Below, one piece after another: positions 21,632 through 33,205 of a DNA stretch of 64,000 nucleotides. The stretch spans positions 51,368,314-51,432,313 of the forward strand of contig JBANSL010000003.1 of the NCBI GenBank assembly GCA_037127255.1, in the 5' to 3' direction. Position 1 is the stretch's first letter. The number at the start of each line of letters is the position of its first letter. The position numbers and the translations under genes were made by a program. Origin of the DNA: Persicaria tinctoria. Lineage: Eukaryota; Streptophyta; Magnoliopsida; Caryophyllales; Polygonaceae. Under the pieces are notes generated by a model. It ran no database searches, was not told where the DNA came from, and saw only the letters and a program-made list of their open reading frames with translations.

Positions 21632-23261
21632 ATATATAAAATAAGGCTTAGTATGGCTTTTGTGATGCATAAGCATAGGTACGGCTAGTATATAACAATA
21701 TGAGCATTATATGGAAATATAAAGTCCTCCATCCTCTTGTCATGCAACATGTCAAAAGCAACATCAAATTTTACCTCCTTTCATGGTTTTCATGAAAATA
21801 TGCATTTCATTGTGACTTCCCTTTACTAGGCAACTTCATGCGATATCTCTAATGAATCCAATTTTGCGTCGTCGAGTTCAATTAAAACTTCCATGACACT
21901 AATCAAAATTTTCAATGCGGGGATCATTTTTTTTAAACTTTTGGAAAACATGCATGTAAGCACATAAATAAATAATGATTTCAAAAGTAGCCATTTATAA
22001 GCAATAAACTTAAAAATATGCACACGAAATGTCAATTTAAATCAAATATGCACAAACTAAACCCTTCCCCCACCCCATACTTAAACATTACAGTGTCCTC
22101 ACTGTATAAAAAATAAGGGTAAAGAAAGAAACTCACTAGACAGGTGAGCAGGATGTCAAAAATCGAGTGCTTTGCTGCTGGCCCTGGTCGATTTCGGCTG
22201 CTTCTATCCTCCATGGATCTGTAAAAATGTAGAAGTGATATACCCACAATAGAAAAACTAAAAGAAATAATGTCCAAAACCAAAAACAAAAATGTCCAAA
22301 AATAAATGTATATTTACAAGCTCTAAACTTTATAGTCCCTAGGCCGACTTTGTCCTTTAAGTCTTAACCTGACTCATCTTTGTCCGGAGGTATAGGTGGA
22401 TCTGGTGGTTCCTCCGGTGGTGGGAAACGTGGATTGTCATCCAAGGGCATCATGTGAAGAAGCTTAAATCTCCCCGAGTGGACGCTCCATGGCTCCACCC
22501 ATTCATCTTCCCTGGCTCGCGCTAGCATGTATAAGGGAAGATATAAAGAAAATATACATACCTCATCATCATACCTCTTCCGCTTCATAGGTTGACTTGG
22601 TTGTTTATCTCCACCACATCAGAATGGTGGAGAGGGAAGAGATATTTCCTCTTCATCATGTGGAGCTTCATGACACTTTCCTAGGACCCCATACTTGAAT
22701 ATGAACATCGGTTGCTCAAAATCATCAGGCATAGCCTTCACCTTGTAAGGTAAAAGCGATCTTGGAATGCCCTGGTCAACAATGTCGAGCTTCTTCTCTT
22801 CTAGTGCTATTTTGCCTTGGGATCCTTCATATGATTCATCAACAATAGGTAGCAAAGTAGGAATGAAATTCGAGGAAGGACATACCTGGTTGTCGACATC
22901 GATTGGGTTAATTGGCTCGTCGAGAGGAGGGCATGGTCCTTTAGACTGAATGGAAGCCTCAAGCCTTCGGATTTCGTCTTCCAGCTGAGCTATTTCCCTT
23001 AATCGTGACTCCTCCACTGCGATCCTATTTCTCCTTCTCAAATCTTGAGACCATTCTTCCCATGCAGGATTCCCTTCGACAAAGTCTTCCATCTTTGTAC
23101 CTAAGCTTTGAAATCACAATCAAGAACACAAATTAGTGGAAAAAGCCTGGCACCCAGTTGGTACCGATCAGGTAGGTGGTGGTAGGGTATGTGATAGGGT
23201 AAGAAAAAGGGATGGGCTTTTCTGAACCTTAAACACAATTAAACTAGGCGCGATTGATATC
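21632..23261 (-). mobile_element. Element B2: internal region with a non-gag ORF
   Basis: On the minus strand: primer site, a 730-bp ORF region, then the same non-coding 3' part as element A. It is truncated at 21632. Gag, protease and pol are absent. B2 shares its primer site, LTR end and 3' region with the family but has a different coding cargo. Confidence 0.75.
22364..23092 (-). CDS. Unrecognised coiled-coil ORF of B2, one in-frame stop
   Basis: ATG at 23092, about 170 bases after the primer site, where gag would normally start. The frame gives 157 codons to a stop at 22619-22621 and continues in the same frame to 22364. Residues about 18-50 are charged with heptad spacing (RRRNRIAVEESRLREIAQLE), likely a coiled coil. 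The middle is acidic (PIDVDNQ again echoes the motif). The C-terminal part is Pro-rich. There is no zinc knuckle and no protease motif. It could be an accessory ORF, a very diverged Gag or captured sequence. Confidence 0.5.
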
Positions 23262-23279
23262 TCACCGACAACGGCGCCA
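23262..23279 (-). promoter_or_regulatory. Primer binding site of B2
   Basis: The minus strand reads TGGCGCCGTTGTCGGTGA, two mismatches to the tRNA-Asp complement, 3 bases from the LTR end. Confidence 0.75.
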
Positions 23280-23282
23280 ATT

Positions 23283-23933
23283 TGACGAGAGGGTTTCTCG
23301 ACCAAATAAATTTGTAGTCAAGACCCCGCTATAGGATAGTGGAGTCAGGTTCATCCTAAGGAGAGAAGTCAGCGGTTCTAGGTTTAGTGTGTTTTGGGGT
23401 TCAGGGATAATAGGAAAAGGTGATGAGGGTGGTTGTCGACAAAGAATAGAGGGGTCGATGTCGAGGGATGGAGAGAGAATGGTGGTTTGATATCGAGTAG
23501 AATATGTGCCGAATAAAAATAATAAAATAAAACAACTAAAGATGCAAACTTCCAAGGTTAGGGATCACCACAACAATAAACATATGCACAGATCATAAAT
23601 CACATAAAGATGCATGCTTTATATCAAAGAATGGACTTTTGCAAATTCCAACAATTTAGGTGATAGAGGTTCTCCCATAAAAACCTAATTTATTTCTGCC
23701 TTTTCTTAATTAGGATTAGTCGGCTCTCGCAAATAAACCCTAATTACTATCCAACTCATAATAAGATCACTTTCGCTTCAATATCATGAATAAGGAATTC
23801 CCTCAACTCTCGCAAAGGATTAAGCACATAGGTAGATGATGATAAAAGACATATAAATTCATGGATTTATAAATCAAACACACATATCTATGTTGGGATC
23901 ACCCTAACCCTAGAAGAAGGAAATTAGAAGGTT
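23283..23933 (-). repeat. Truncated 5' LTR of B2
   Basis: Matches the last third of the B1 LTR (3229-3875) closely, beginning TGACGAGAGGGTTTCTCG on the plus strand. It stops at about 23933; the TATA and motif-array parts are missing. Confidence 0.8.
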
Positions 23934-24629
23934 TTGTAAGTTTTAGTTTATTTTATGACAAATTGATAAGGAAATAAAGTAACCAACTTTATGATTGCAA
24001 AGCGAATTGATAATAAAGTAGAGAAGGTATTTCACCTGTAATTCTCTGACAATGGTTGAGGTTCATGACCCTAGGATTGATTCATTAATTATTCATAAAC
24101 ATATGTCTACTTGACTAAAGTTGAAGGATCCGCAGGGATACAATCATCTTATTGAATATCACTAAAGAATAGCATTAAGTATTCAAGTAATTAGACCAAT
24201 TGGCATATTGATTCGATACAATTAAGGTAAATAGGCCCATGCTGACATCAGCCTTAATCGACACTCACCAATATAGATCAATCAAAATCATCCACTACAA
24301 AGACAAAGAAATATCACTACTTCAATACCTTCGTTTGCTATCAAGAACACAATTCATAGATAAGAACACAAATATAGAATAGGCACAAGATAATAAATAT
24401 AAATATTAATGACTAAGTAGAATCAAATCCTCACAATCTATTCATGTCTTCGAATCAAGCGAAACTATGAGATTAACAACTCATAGGCCAAAAACCTCTA
24501 TTTTCTCTAATTGTGTTCATTGTCTCACAATACTATGCCACACATGGACACGGGGTCACGAAATATAATATTATAATAGGAAATAGAATCTTCGGATCCA
24601 AATCGCAATCACTGGACACGGGGTCACTG
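23934..24629 (-). repeat. LTR fragment of the F family (F'), reverse orientation
   Basis: From about 23957, the reverse complement matches 40373-41120 in the F LTR over nearly its full length (for example gacacggggtca and the aagttggttactttac region). It is wedged between the broken B2 and C LTRs. The first 23 bases resemble a leader segment of the A/C LTRs. Confidence 0.75.
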
Positions 24630-25538
24630 ATGTCCATGTTTTGTGCCAAGTTTTTATACTTATTTCTACTTCTTATTCTATTATTTTGGGTTTGGAATAT
24701 AGAGAATTTGTGTAATTATGATTAATATTGCCATATATGGAGTCTACACAAGTTTGATGTGATTCTCAGGAGTTTAGAGCTAATTTGGAGAAGTTTGGAC
24801 GCATTTTGGATCTTAAAGGAAAACTCATGAAGAAGCTAAGGATGGTGCGGCTGGAAAAAGGCCGTTTTTCGGCATTCATCATTCTGACTCGAGTTCTGAT
24901 GTCTTCATGAAAGTTGTATCCCTCGAAAATAGCTTTCCAACGCATGGTCATATGCGTCAATCCGATGACCGAGGAATCAGGAAAGTGCGTTTCAAGAACA
25001 TAGCAGAAAGTTGAGAGCTATCACATTTGCTCGACATCGACCAAATTGGCCGAAGTCGACCAAGCCCAAATCGAGCTGGAGTCCCAGAAATCGACAAGGA
25101 TGCTGAGCCATGAAGAATTCACGCCGATATCGACCAGTACAAGTCGATATCGAGTAAAAGTTGGTGGATTTTCACTCTAGAGGCCGGAATCGAGTAGCTG
25201 AGCTGAAGACGTGAGAAAAGTTGGTCGATATCGAGGAAGCTACTCGATATCGAGTTGACCCACAGTAGCCGACTTCGGGATAGTCCGAACCTTGTTAAGG
25301 TTCTATCCCGAATCCAACGGAGATATTTTCGAGACGAGATTCCAACACATGAAGATTTAGATATTTTTTATCTTGTCATCTTTTTTATCTATCCTATGGG
25401 TTGAACAATTAATTACCCTAGAATTTATCTAGTTTTATCTAGTTTAGATATATTTATTTCCTAAGTAGAATTATATCTTCTATGTTAGATAGAGATATAG
25501 ATAGAAATTCCTTCATTGATTAGCAAGGATTGGAAGCC

Positions 25539-25549
25539 TATAAATAAAG
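25539..25549 (+). promoter_or_regulatory. TATA box in the C 5' LTR
   Basis: TATAAATAAAG, placed about 70 bases before the GA repeat. Confidence 0.65.
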
Positions 25550-25607
25550 CCAATGGGGCTAGTTTTTAGTCATTCAAATTCAATCTTAGGAAGAGAAGTA
25601 GGAGAGT

Positions 25608-25610
<3 letters not shown>

Positions 25611-25657
<47 letters not shown>
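25611..25657. repeat. (GA)n microsatellite in the C 5' LTR leader
   Basis: About 23 uninterrupted GA units. The counterpart in the 3' LTR is at 35229-35272. Other family LTRs have only a few GA units here. Confidence 0.9.
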
Positions 25658-25661
<4 letters not shown>

Positions 25662-26573
25662 GGCCGAGTAGGAGCAAGAGAGCGAAAGCAATTTGACTTC
25701 GATCGGTTGTAAGATTTGGTTTATTTTAATGCAATTTAGTTATTTCCTTTTATTGTTGATAGGTTTTCTTGCGATGAAGAGCGAGTAGTCCACCCACTTC
25801 TAGAGTCGGGGCGAGCCCGACGATAGCCCTGCGTGTTTGAGGTAAAGATCTGAATTTTATCATGTTTCGAGCATCTACTACCTTTTATGTGTTTATTACC
25901 CATTCAATGGATATCCATGCTAAAAACTTGGATTGTAAACATAAAATCGGTAGATACAATTAGGGTTTCTTGAAAGAGTTTCTTAATTGTTGGAAAAGGC
26001 GAAAGCTTGATCCTTCGATGCGATTTGCATGATTATCGTTATTTATCTTGCCTTATGCATGTTTGGTTATCGTTGTCACAAACCCCGATCTTGGAAGTCT
26101 TTTTCATATATTGTTTAAAGTTTGAAGTTTTGCATTCGTTAGTTTCTGTTCTCCTCGATTTCGACCAAAGCTTGGTCGACGTCAACTTCTTACTTTCGAT
26201 CAAGCAAAGATCGTTGTTTCTTGTGTCTCTGCAGGGTCCTCGATTTTGACAAGACAACTCGATTTCGACCAGACGTTCCTCGACATGGAGTAAACAAATC
26301 GAGATCGACCAAAAAAGCAGTGACCTTCGCTTGCTCGGATTCGACTGTGCTTGACCCTCTGTCGACTACCACCTAGTCGAGGTCGAGCACCCTGAAGTCG
26401 ACAATCGTCCGTGTGATTTGTCGCTGCCTTGGATCCGCTGACACACTTCCTCGAGGATCGATCCTGACTTCCCGCTGCTACATCAGGAGGAGGTCTTGTA
26501 ATCATTTGCGTGGGGATAATCCGGTTTGATTTGTATTTCTATATTTTGAACTCGATTTTCTCCTACAACAAAT

Positions 26574-26591
26574 TAGCGCCGTTGCCGGGGA
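26574..26591 (+). promoter_or_regulatory. Primer binding site of element C
   Basis: TAGCGCCGTTGCCGGGGA, one mismatch to the tRNA-Asp complement, 3 bases after the LTR. Confidence 0.85.
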
Positions 26592-26628
26592 GGCAATCAT
26601 TCGCGCCTTAGGTAGTTAGATCTCACAT

Positions 26629-28087
26629 TTGCCTTTAAGTTTTGATTTTGCAGGTGTATGCCGTTCTGGTCAACCACTTGAGTTTGACGCCTTAGACGAT
26701 CCGGAACATTTCCTACACATCCATTCTAGACTAAAAAGGATCACGGCGACTACCGAAACACAAGCTGAGATGATTGAGAGGCTTCAGAGGGAACTAGCTG
26801 CCAAGGATACTGCTCTCACCGCTGAGAAAGCACGCACTGCGCAGGAAGTAGAACTTAGAAGGCAGGCAGAAGCTGAGCTTGCGCAATACCCTACCACTGC
26901 CGAGGATTACATGCACCCGACTCTCGTCGTGCCTGAATCGGCCATTCTAATCCCTCCAAATAATTTTGAAATTCGCACTGCTTTCCTTATTGAGATTAAA
27001 AATAATGCCTTTTACGGAAGGTTTAATGAATTTTCTCTTGAACATATTACCAATTTTTCTGATATGTGCCATACTCTTGCTGAAGGCACCACTTTCGAAT
27101 ATGTCATGATGAAGGCTTTTCGTTTGTCTTTGGTCGGTCCAGCATTGAAGTGGCTTGAAGGTCTCCCTCCATAATCCCTCACAACATGGGCTGAAGTAAG
27201 GTAGGAATTTCTCAACAAATTCTTTCCTCCTGCCAAGACAACGCTCCTCCGCTAGAAGATTACAGCTTTCAAACAGAAGCCTGGGGAGCTGCTAGCAAAA
27301 GCATGGGAACGATAAAAGGATCTTTTGCGATCCTTCCATACACATGGACATCCACCCTATGTCGTTCAAGAGATCTTCTTCAATTCTCTTGATCTGGCCG
27401 CTAAGGATAGGATCAACCAATATACTCATTATGAGTATCTGACGATGCCACCAGTTGACGCATGGGCTACCCTCGACAAGCTTACCAACTATGACAATAA
27501 GTATGGGACTCCGACAAACTATGATGAGAATGCGTATGTCAGCCCAGCCCCATCCATGCCCCTCTATGAAGCTTCTAAGGAGATTGACCCAGATGTCAAG
27601 GAACAGTACTGCAGAGATCAAAATCGCAAGCTCCTCAAGCAAGTAAAGTATCTTTCTGTCAACCAGCCCTGCATTGAATGCGGTTCACAGCAGCACACCA
27701 CTACCGAGTGCCCACACACGGAGCAAGTCAGGATGGCAGAAACCCACGAGGAGGTAGCTTACACAGGGGGTCCCAATCGCTATATGGGGGACCAAAGGTT
27801 CTATCAACCACAACGGAACAAAGGTGCTCCTAGGAACCCCCCACCATACAAAGCTCCAGGACATCCAGAAAGGGATCAGCGGAATGATGATCCATAGATG
27901 ATCCTCGATGAAATGCGCCGAAATCAAGGCACCATCAACAATCAGCTCCAGAACATCAATACAAGATTTGGAGAGCTGGACATCTGGAAGAGGAACATCG
28001 AGACTCAGATGGGTCAATTCGCGACACAAATTCCACGACCAACCGGGCAACTCCCTGGGCAAACAGAACCAAATCCCAAAGGGAAGA
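26629..28087 (+). pseudogene. Gag of element C, with zinc knuckle
   Basis: The most complete gag in the window, all in one frame. N-terminus (SGQPLEFDALDDPEHF), coiled-coil-like region (residues about 40-85), gag domain (about 95-180: FEIRTAFLIEIKNNAF, TFEYVMMKAF, LKWLEGL). A middle segment (27412-27600: RINQYTHYEYLTMPP) is followed by the zinc knuckle CIECGSQQHTTTEC (CX2CX4HX4C, about 27671-27712), then INTRFGELDIWKRNIETQMG. In-frame stops at 27172-27174 and several between 27190 and 27320 break it, plus TAG at 27896. Element D is inserted at 28087/28088. Confidence 0.85.
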
Positions 28088-29123
28088 TGATGCGGGACCA
28101 TCCAAGTCACCATCTGCGGACACACATATCTTACATGAGAATGGACCTATGATTCCAGGAAGGGAGGACGATGTCATTTTCAAAAGGAAGAAGAAGGCTC
28201 CACCATGGGAGAAGGTCTATAGGTGCATATTTGCTCTTGTTGGTATCGATGCCGACACCAGAGGCATCGACACCGAGACCTGAAGATGCTATTTTACGTA
28301 CTGTTTGTATCGACGCCGACACCAGACCCTCGGCGCCGAGACCTGGGCGCACAGAGCTTATATGGGCCAAAATTAATAAGTCTTGGAACCCTAATTTTCA
28401 TTGTTATTTTTAGTATCTCTTTTATTTAAGATATTTTGGGTAATTTTAGGAGTTTATTTTCATTAATCTTTTATTTATTATTTTATCTAAAAATCAGCCC
28501 TAGGTTTTCTATTTAAGCGGTTGATCTCCATTGTAAAGAGGAACACGTTGAATTTTATGAGAAAGGCTCTCTTTTTGTGTGAAACACAATGAGTGTTTGT
28601 CGATTGAATAGAATTGTGCTCTTCAATTGAAACTATTGGTATTGATCTAGCTTGGTTTGCTTTGCCGTTCATCAACTTCGCAAGACTTGGTGATCCTAGT
28701 ATCCACAAGCCCCCTCCTTGTGCCTTCAAGTTGCCCGCTTGATTGTGTAGGGTTGTAGAGGCGGGTTATATAGTCATTGGTATTGGTTCCTACCTTCTAC
28801 AGAAGCCTGGGGTCTTTATCTTGTTCTATACAGATCGTTTCAGTCCTTATCAGGTCATGTCTTTCATTCATTCATACAAATTTCGAGTATTTTGCTACTG
28901 TTTTCGAGTCTTGTTTGAGTTCTTGATCGTTCTTGGCTATCTTGTTTAGTTCTTGAATCATCTTGTTGAGTCTTGTTCTTGTCGACATCCAACAACCTTT
29001 GGTTATTGGTGTTTCTTGCGTTTCTTGCTTTGTTTCTTTGCTGCGTTCTTGTTTCTTGAGTCTTTCTTTGAGTTTCTTGCTTGTTGTTGAAGATCGGACC
29101 ATCACACGGCTAACCCCGTATCA
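28088..29123 (+). repeat. 5' LTR of element D
   Basis: TG...CA ends. The U3 part has paired words around gtatcgatgccgacacc and gaggcatcgac. A TATTTAAG TATA-like site near 28510 precedes the likely leader. Confidence 0.9.
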
Positions 29124-29126
29124 AAT

Positions 29127-29137
29127 TGGCATCAGAG
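29127..29137 (+). promoter_or_regulatory. Primer binding site of element D (initiator tRNA-Met type)
   Basis: TGGCATCAGAG is one base off the common TGGTATCAGAG complementary to initiator tRNA-Met. It lies 3 bases after the LTR. This separates D from the tRNA-Asp group. Confidence 0.75.
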
Positions 29138-30465
29138 TATTGGTTTCCGACATCAAGATTGAGTCTTTTTGCTTTCATAAACACAAAAACCACAAAAAGA
29201 GTCCTTTTCTTGTTTTGGTCTTTTACTTCTTGTTCTTGAATTGATTATTGCACTAATCTTGAGTTTGTGATTGTTTGTGGTTGCATAGCCTAAACAAAAG
29301 CCTAACCGAGACCGTGGAGTCGACCAAAGTGGTGCGCACAGCCTTGTGAACACCCTACAGCCGATGGCAAATTTCTGTCCGCATAGTTTCTCTTTGGCCG
29401 ATTCTACACACCACACAAGACAAACCCTAGTTTGTTGCTTTGTTCTATCTTTGGAACTTTTATCTATCTTTTATCTATTTCTATTATTTATTGCCTTTTG
29501 ATAATCTGATTTTGTGGTGGATTTAATATTTAAATCTATCATATATCTTTAAAGGCTTAGATAGATATACTTACCAAATTTATCCTTAGTGTGTCTATAT
29601 ATTCATCTTTAGGGCTGAAATTTTATCTTCTATCACCTATTACTCTAGATTTTCGAGTCCTTTTCTTTCATTAAGTGTCTTTCTTGCATTAGGTAAAAAA
29701 AAAATAAGAAGAAAATCAGTTTCGAAATTCCTACAAAAAAAAAGGGATTGAACTTGGACCTAGGAGGATTAAAATTCACTAGGGGTAAAAGTAAGTCAAA
29801 AAAAAGGGAAAGAGTTGTTGATCTAGTGCAAGAAAGCTCCCAAGGACAAATTGGTGAACCCTTTTTCTCAGCCCTAGTCGACACACCCATACCCTCAAAA
29901 CACACACCTTTCTTGAAAATTGAAACCCTACCCTGCAACTACAACGTCCTAACTTAAAGGTTTTCAATCAAAAGAGGTAAATTTCCAAGTTTCTTTTATT
30001 TTTCTCTTAATTTCAGTTTGTGTCGAGTAATATACCACTTTTGTCGAGTACTCTCTGCTGGATATCGAATTGTTTGTGTGTGTGTCGAAGAGATCTCCAC
30101 CTGGTCGAGTTCTCTTGTTGTCTATATCGAGTAAGTTTGTTAGTGTCGAGAACTCTTAGCCCTTGCCGAGTGATCTCACTGTTGTGTCGAGTTAAAATTC
30201 TTGAAAATTCCCATCTGTTTTGCTTGAATTGAGTTGTTTGCTTGCATCGAGTTCTCTACAGCCCTTGTTGAGTGCTCTTCTGTGTTGTTTCATTCATTAC
30301 ATACTTTGATTGCTTAGTCTATTGCTTGGTTATTGATTTGCCCAAAGCGGATTGCCCTAGAAAGCGTGATATATCAATCAGAGAGGGAGTGTGAGTGAAA
30401 CACATTGTGAGGTTGTTTATATTTTTCTAACCTTTCACATAATTCTTTATTTGTCTTTATTTGCG
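29138..30465 (+). other. Long leader of element D with TCGAG half sites
   Basis: About 1.3 kb without a convincing frame. At 30015-30270 at least eight gTCGAGt-type half sites recur every 15-35 bp, like the leader of E (36310-36480, reverse). The last 130 bases match the E leader closely. Confidence 0.6.
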
Positions 30466-31440
30466 ATGTCTAATAGCCAGGGCAATGACTGGTTCAGTAC
30501 CGTCATTGAGAAGTTAGCTAAGATCCAAGAGAATTTGGTGACCAATGAAGACTTGGTTCAGTTGGATCAAAGCTTGACGGCACTAGAGCTTCAATGTTTT
30601 GGCTCTAATACGGTGTTTGGACAAGGAGTCCCACCTAGAGATGAAGTTCCACCAATTATAAGGGAAGAAACTCATCCTATTCCTCCTAATAATGTTAACC
30701 AATTTTATGTTTCTTCTAGCATAGATGCTTCTTCTATTGCTGAAAATGTAGAGCATGTTGATAATAATGATCAAGATCTTAATTTACTTTCCTATGATCA
30801 TGATGATTGCATTGAATATGAGCATGATGATTCTTTGATTGATTTAAATGTTCAACCTATGTCTTGTGATAATAATCAAAGAGAAGATTTATGTTATACT
30901 ACATGCTTAGAAGAAGGCATAGTTTCTAATATGATCATTGATGATGAAACTTCTTCTACTATTGCTAGCATTGAGTTAATTGAAAATTCCACCTTGGAAA
31001 AGGATGAAAACTTGCTATTTTTGGATGGAAACTTAGGGATTAATGACCAAGTTCAAGTGCATATTAAGTTAGAACATCATGACATTCATATGGAATCTGA
31101 ATTATGCACTCATAAAGTTTCTTTTCTTGATTTTGTAAATGAAGATGAGACAATACCCAACAAGGAGTGGTCAATCCCTACACCAATCGTTCTTGAGATG
31201 GATTTCCATGGGCATATGGTGTTCGATCCAGGAGCTCGTGTGGCTGCATGTGCGAAATCATATACGACCTTGGATTCGAGGACAAATCCTTTTCAAGAAA
31301 GGGAGATTGATGCGGGACCATCCAAGTCACCATCTGCGGACGCACATATATTACATGAGAATGGACCTATGATTCAAGGAAGGGAGGACGATGTCATTCT
31401 CAAAAGGAAGAAGAAGGCTCCACCATGGGAGAAGGTCTAA
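30466..31440 (+). CDS. Unrecognised acidic ORF of element D
   Basis: The likely start is ATG at 30466 (MSNSQGNDWFSTVIEKLAKI), because the aligned start in E is at the same place; the frame is open from 30391. About 325 residues, strongly acidic and Asn-rich (QDLNLLSYDHDDCIEYEHDD), ending with a basic tail KRKKKAPPWEKV. The last 132 bases lie inside the 3' LTR. No zinc knuckle, protease or polymerase motif. The N-terminal 25 residues may be a Gag remnant. The length without stops in a young element suggests it is or was translated. Confidence 0.6.
   Translation: MSNSQGNDWFSTVIEKLAKIQENLVTNEDLVQLDQSLTALELQCFGSNTVFGQGVPPRDEVPPIIREETHPIPPNNVNQFYVSSSIDASSIAENVEHVDNNDQDLNLLSYDHDDCIEYEHDDSLIDLNVQPMSCDNNQREDLCYTTCLEEGIVSNMIIDDETSSTIASIELIENSTLEKDENLLFLDGNLGINDQVQVHIKLEHHDIHMESELCTHKVSFLDFVNEDETIPNKEWSIPTPIVLEMDFHGHMVFDPGARVAACAKSYTTLDSRTNPFQEREIDAGPSKSPSADAHILHENGPMIQGREDDVILKRKKKAPPWEKV
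31294..31307 (+). promoter_or_regulatory. Polypurine tract of element D
   Basis: AAGAAAGGGAGAT directly precedes the 3' LTR and overlaps the ORF. Confidence 0.75.
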
Positions 31441-32352
31441 AGGTACATATTTGCTCACTGTTGGTATCGATGCCGACACCAGAGGCATCGACGCCGAGAC
31501 CTGAAGATGCTATTTTACCTATTTTACCTACTGTTGGTATCGACGCCGACACCAAACCCTCGGCGCCGAGACCTGGGCGCATAGAGCTTATATGGGCCGA
31601 AATTAATAAGTCTTGGAACCCTAATTTTCATTGTTATTTTTAGTATCTCTTTTATTTAAGATATTTTGGGTAATTTTAGGAGTTTATTTTCATTAATCTT
31701 TTATTTATTATTTTATCTAAAAATCAGCCCTAGGTTTTCTATTTAAGCGGCTGATCTCCATTGTAAAGAGGAACACGTTGAATTTTATGAGAAAGGCTCT
31801 CTTTTTATGTGAAACACAATGAGTGTTTGTCGATTGAATAGAGTTGTGCTCTTCAATTGAAACTATTGGTATTGATCTAGCTTGGTTTGTTTGTCGTTCA
31901 TCAACTTCGCAAGACTTGGTGATCCTAGTATCCACAAGCCCCCTCCTTGTGCCTTCAAGTTGTCCGCTTGATTGCGTAGGGTTGTAGAGGCGGGTTATAT
32001 AGTCATTGGTATTTGTTCCTACCTTCTACGGAAGCCTGGGGTCTCTATCTTGTTCTATGCAGATCGTTTTGGTCCTTATCAGGTCGTGTCTTTCATTCAT
32101 TCATACAAATTTCGAGTCTTTTGCTACTGTTTTCGAGTCTTGTTTGAGTTCTTGATCGTTCTTGGCTATCTTTTTTAGTTCTTGAATCATCTTGTTGAGT
32201 CTTGTTCTTGTCGACATCCAACAACCTTTGGTTCTTGGTGTTTCTTGCATTTCTTGCTTTGTTTCTTTGCTGCCTTCTTGTTTCTTGAGTCTTTCTTTGA
32301 GTTTCTTGCTTGTTGTCGAAGATCGGACCATCACACGGCTAACCCCGTATCA
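31308..32352 (+). repeat. 3' LTR of element D
   Basis: Near-identical to 28088-29123. It encodes the last 43 residues of the D ORF in its first 132 bases, so U3 has a coding constraint. Confidence 0.9.
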
Positions 32353-32357
32353 GAAGA

Positions 32358-33205
32358 TCGGACACATCGCAGCTATACAGCTAAGGAGCAGGTACCAACT
32401 ACGCGAGGCAGAGGTCGGAAAGCAGCAGGATGAAGCTGAGAAGCAACTCGGCAACGACCAACAACAAGTCGATGTCGACCAAAATTTGGTCGATGTCGAG
32501 CAAAATCAACTCAAAATCGAGGAACAACTTGGCCAGGATTCGTCTGCACAACACTCCAACTCGAAATCGACTACATTGGTCGATGTCGAGCAACATCAAG
32601 TGGACGTCGAGGAGAATCAACTCTTTGTTCTGGCTCCGAAACAGAAAAAGACGCTTCCTTTCCCTTCCAAGGCGCTAAAAGATCCCACTGCAGGTAGGTT
32701 TAAACGCTTTGTTAAGATGCTTCAAGAACTGAATGTTTCAATTCTTTTTACAGAAGCTCTTCAAGAGATGCCTTCATATGTGAAGTTTCTCAAGGAAATC
32801 CTTAGCAACAAGCGATCTATCTTAGAAATCGCCGGCGAATGCAAAATGATACACTTCCTTGAGAAGAGACTTGACCCTGGTAAGTTTTCTGTTACTGTGG
32901 GATTTGGACAATATAAATATGAGTCCTTGTGTAATTTAGGAGCAAGCGTGAGTATCATGCCCTTATTAATCCGTCGAAAGGTAAAGATAGGGTTCATAGA
33001 GCCTGTGGATGCCAAGCTATACATGGCGAACAATACAGTGGTCATCCATACAGGTATGGTTGAGAATGTCCATGTCCAGGTTGGTAAGTTCTATGTCCCT
33101 ACTGATTTCCTTATTATAGATTGTGTTGAAGATCCTACTAGCCCTACTATTCTTGGTAGACCTTTCTTAGCTACTGTAGATGCCAAGATTAGTGTCAAAA
33201 AGTGA
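32358..33205 (+). pseudogene. Distal gag and aspartic protease of element C
   Basis: Continues the C frame after D. Motif-derived repeats (QQVDVDQNLVDVEQNQ, TTLVDVEQHQVDVEENQ) come first, then the pre-protease segment and the protease: CNLGASVSIMPL, LYMANNTVVIHTGM, PTILGRPFLATVDA. The catalytic Asp of D-L-G-A is Asn here (GAT to AAT at about 32935), which would inactivate the enzyme. An in-frame TGA at 33203-33205 follows. Confidence 0.8.

Larger units (their letters stand above)
24640..26570 (+). repeat. 5' LTR of element C (about 1.9 kb, start damaged)
   Basis: Matches the C 3' LTR at 34218-35300 (shared gtctacacaagttt, cggcattcatcattctga, tttccaacgcatggtcat). The TG start is eroded; the end is CTCCTACAACA at 26570. 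It contains motif arrays in TCGATATCGA form (25030-25260, 26150-26400), TATA at 25539-25549 and a long GA repeat in the leader. The exact left boundary is uncertain by about 20 bp. Confidence 0.8.
28088..32352 (+). mobile_element. Element D: complete non-autonomous LTR element nested in C
   Basis: LTRs 28088-29123 (1036 bp) and 31308-32352 (1045 bp) both start TGATGCGGGACCATCC and end CTAACCCCGTATCA. The perfect target duplication GAAGA lies at 28083-28087 and 32353-32357. Removing D and one duplication restores the C frame (PNPKGK then IGHIAAI). The LTRs are nearly identical apart from a roughly 10-bp indel and scattered changes, so the insertion is young. The 2.2-kb interior has one ORF and no gag, protease or pol. 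Confidence 0.93.
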
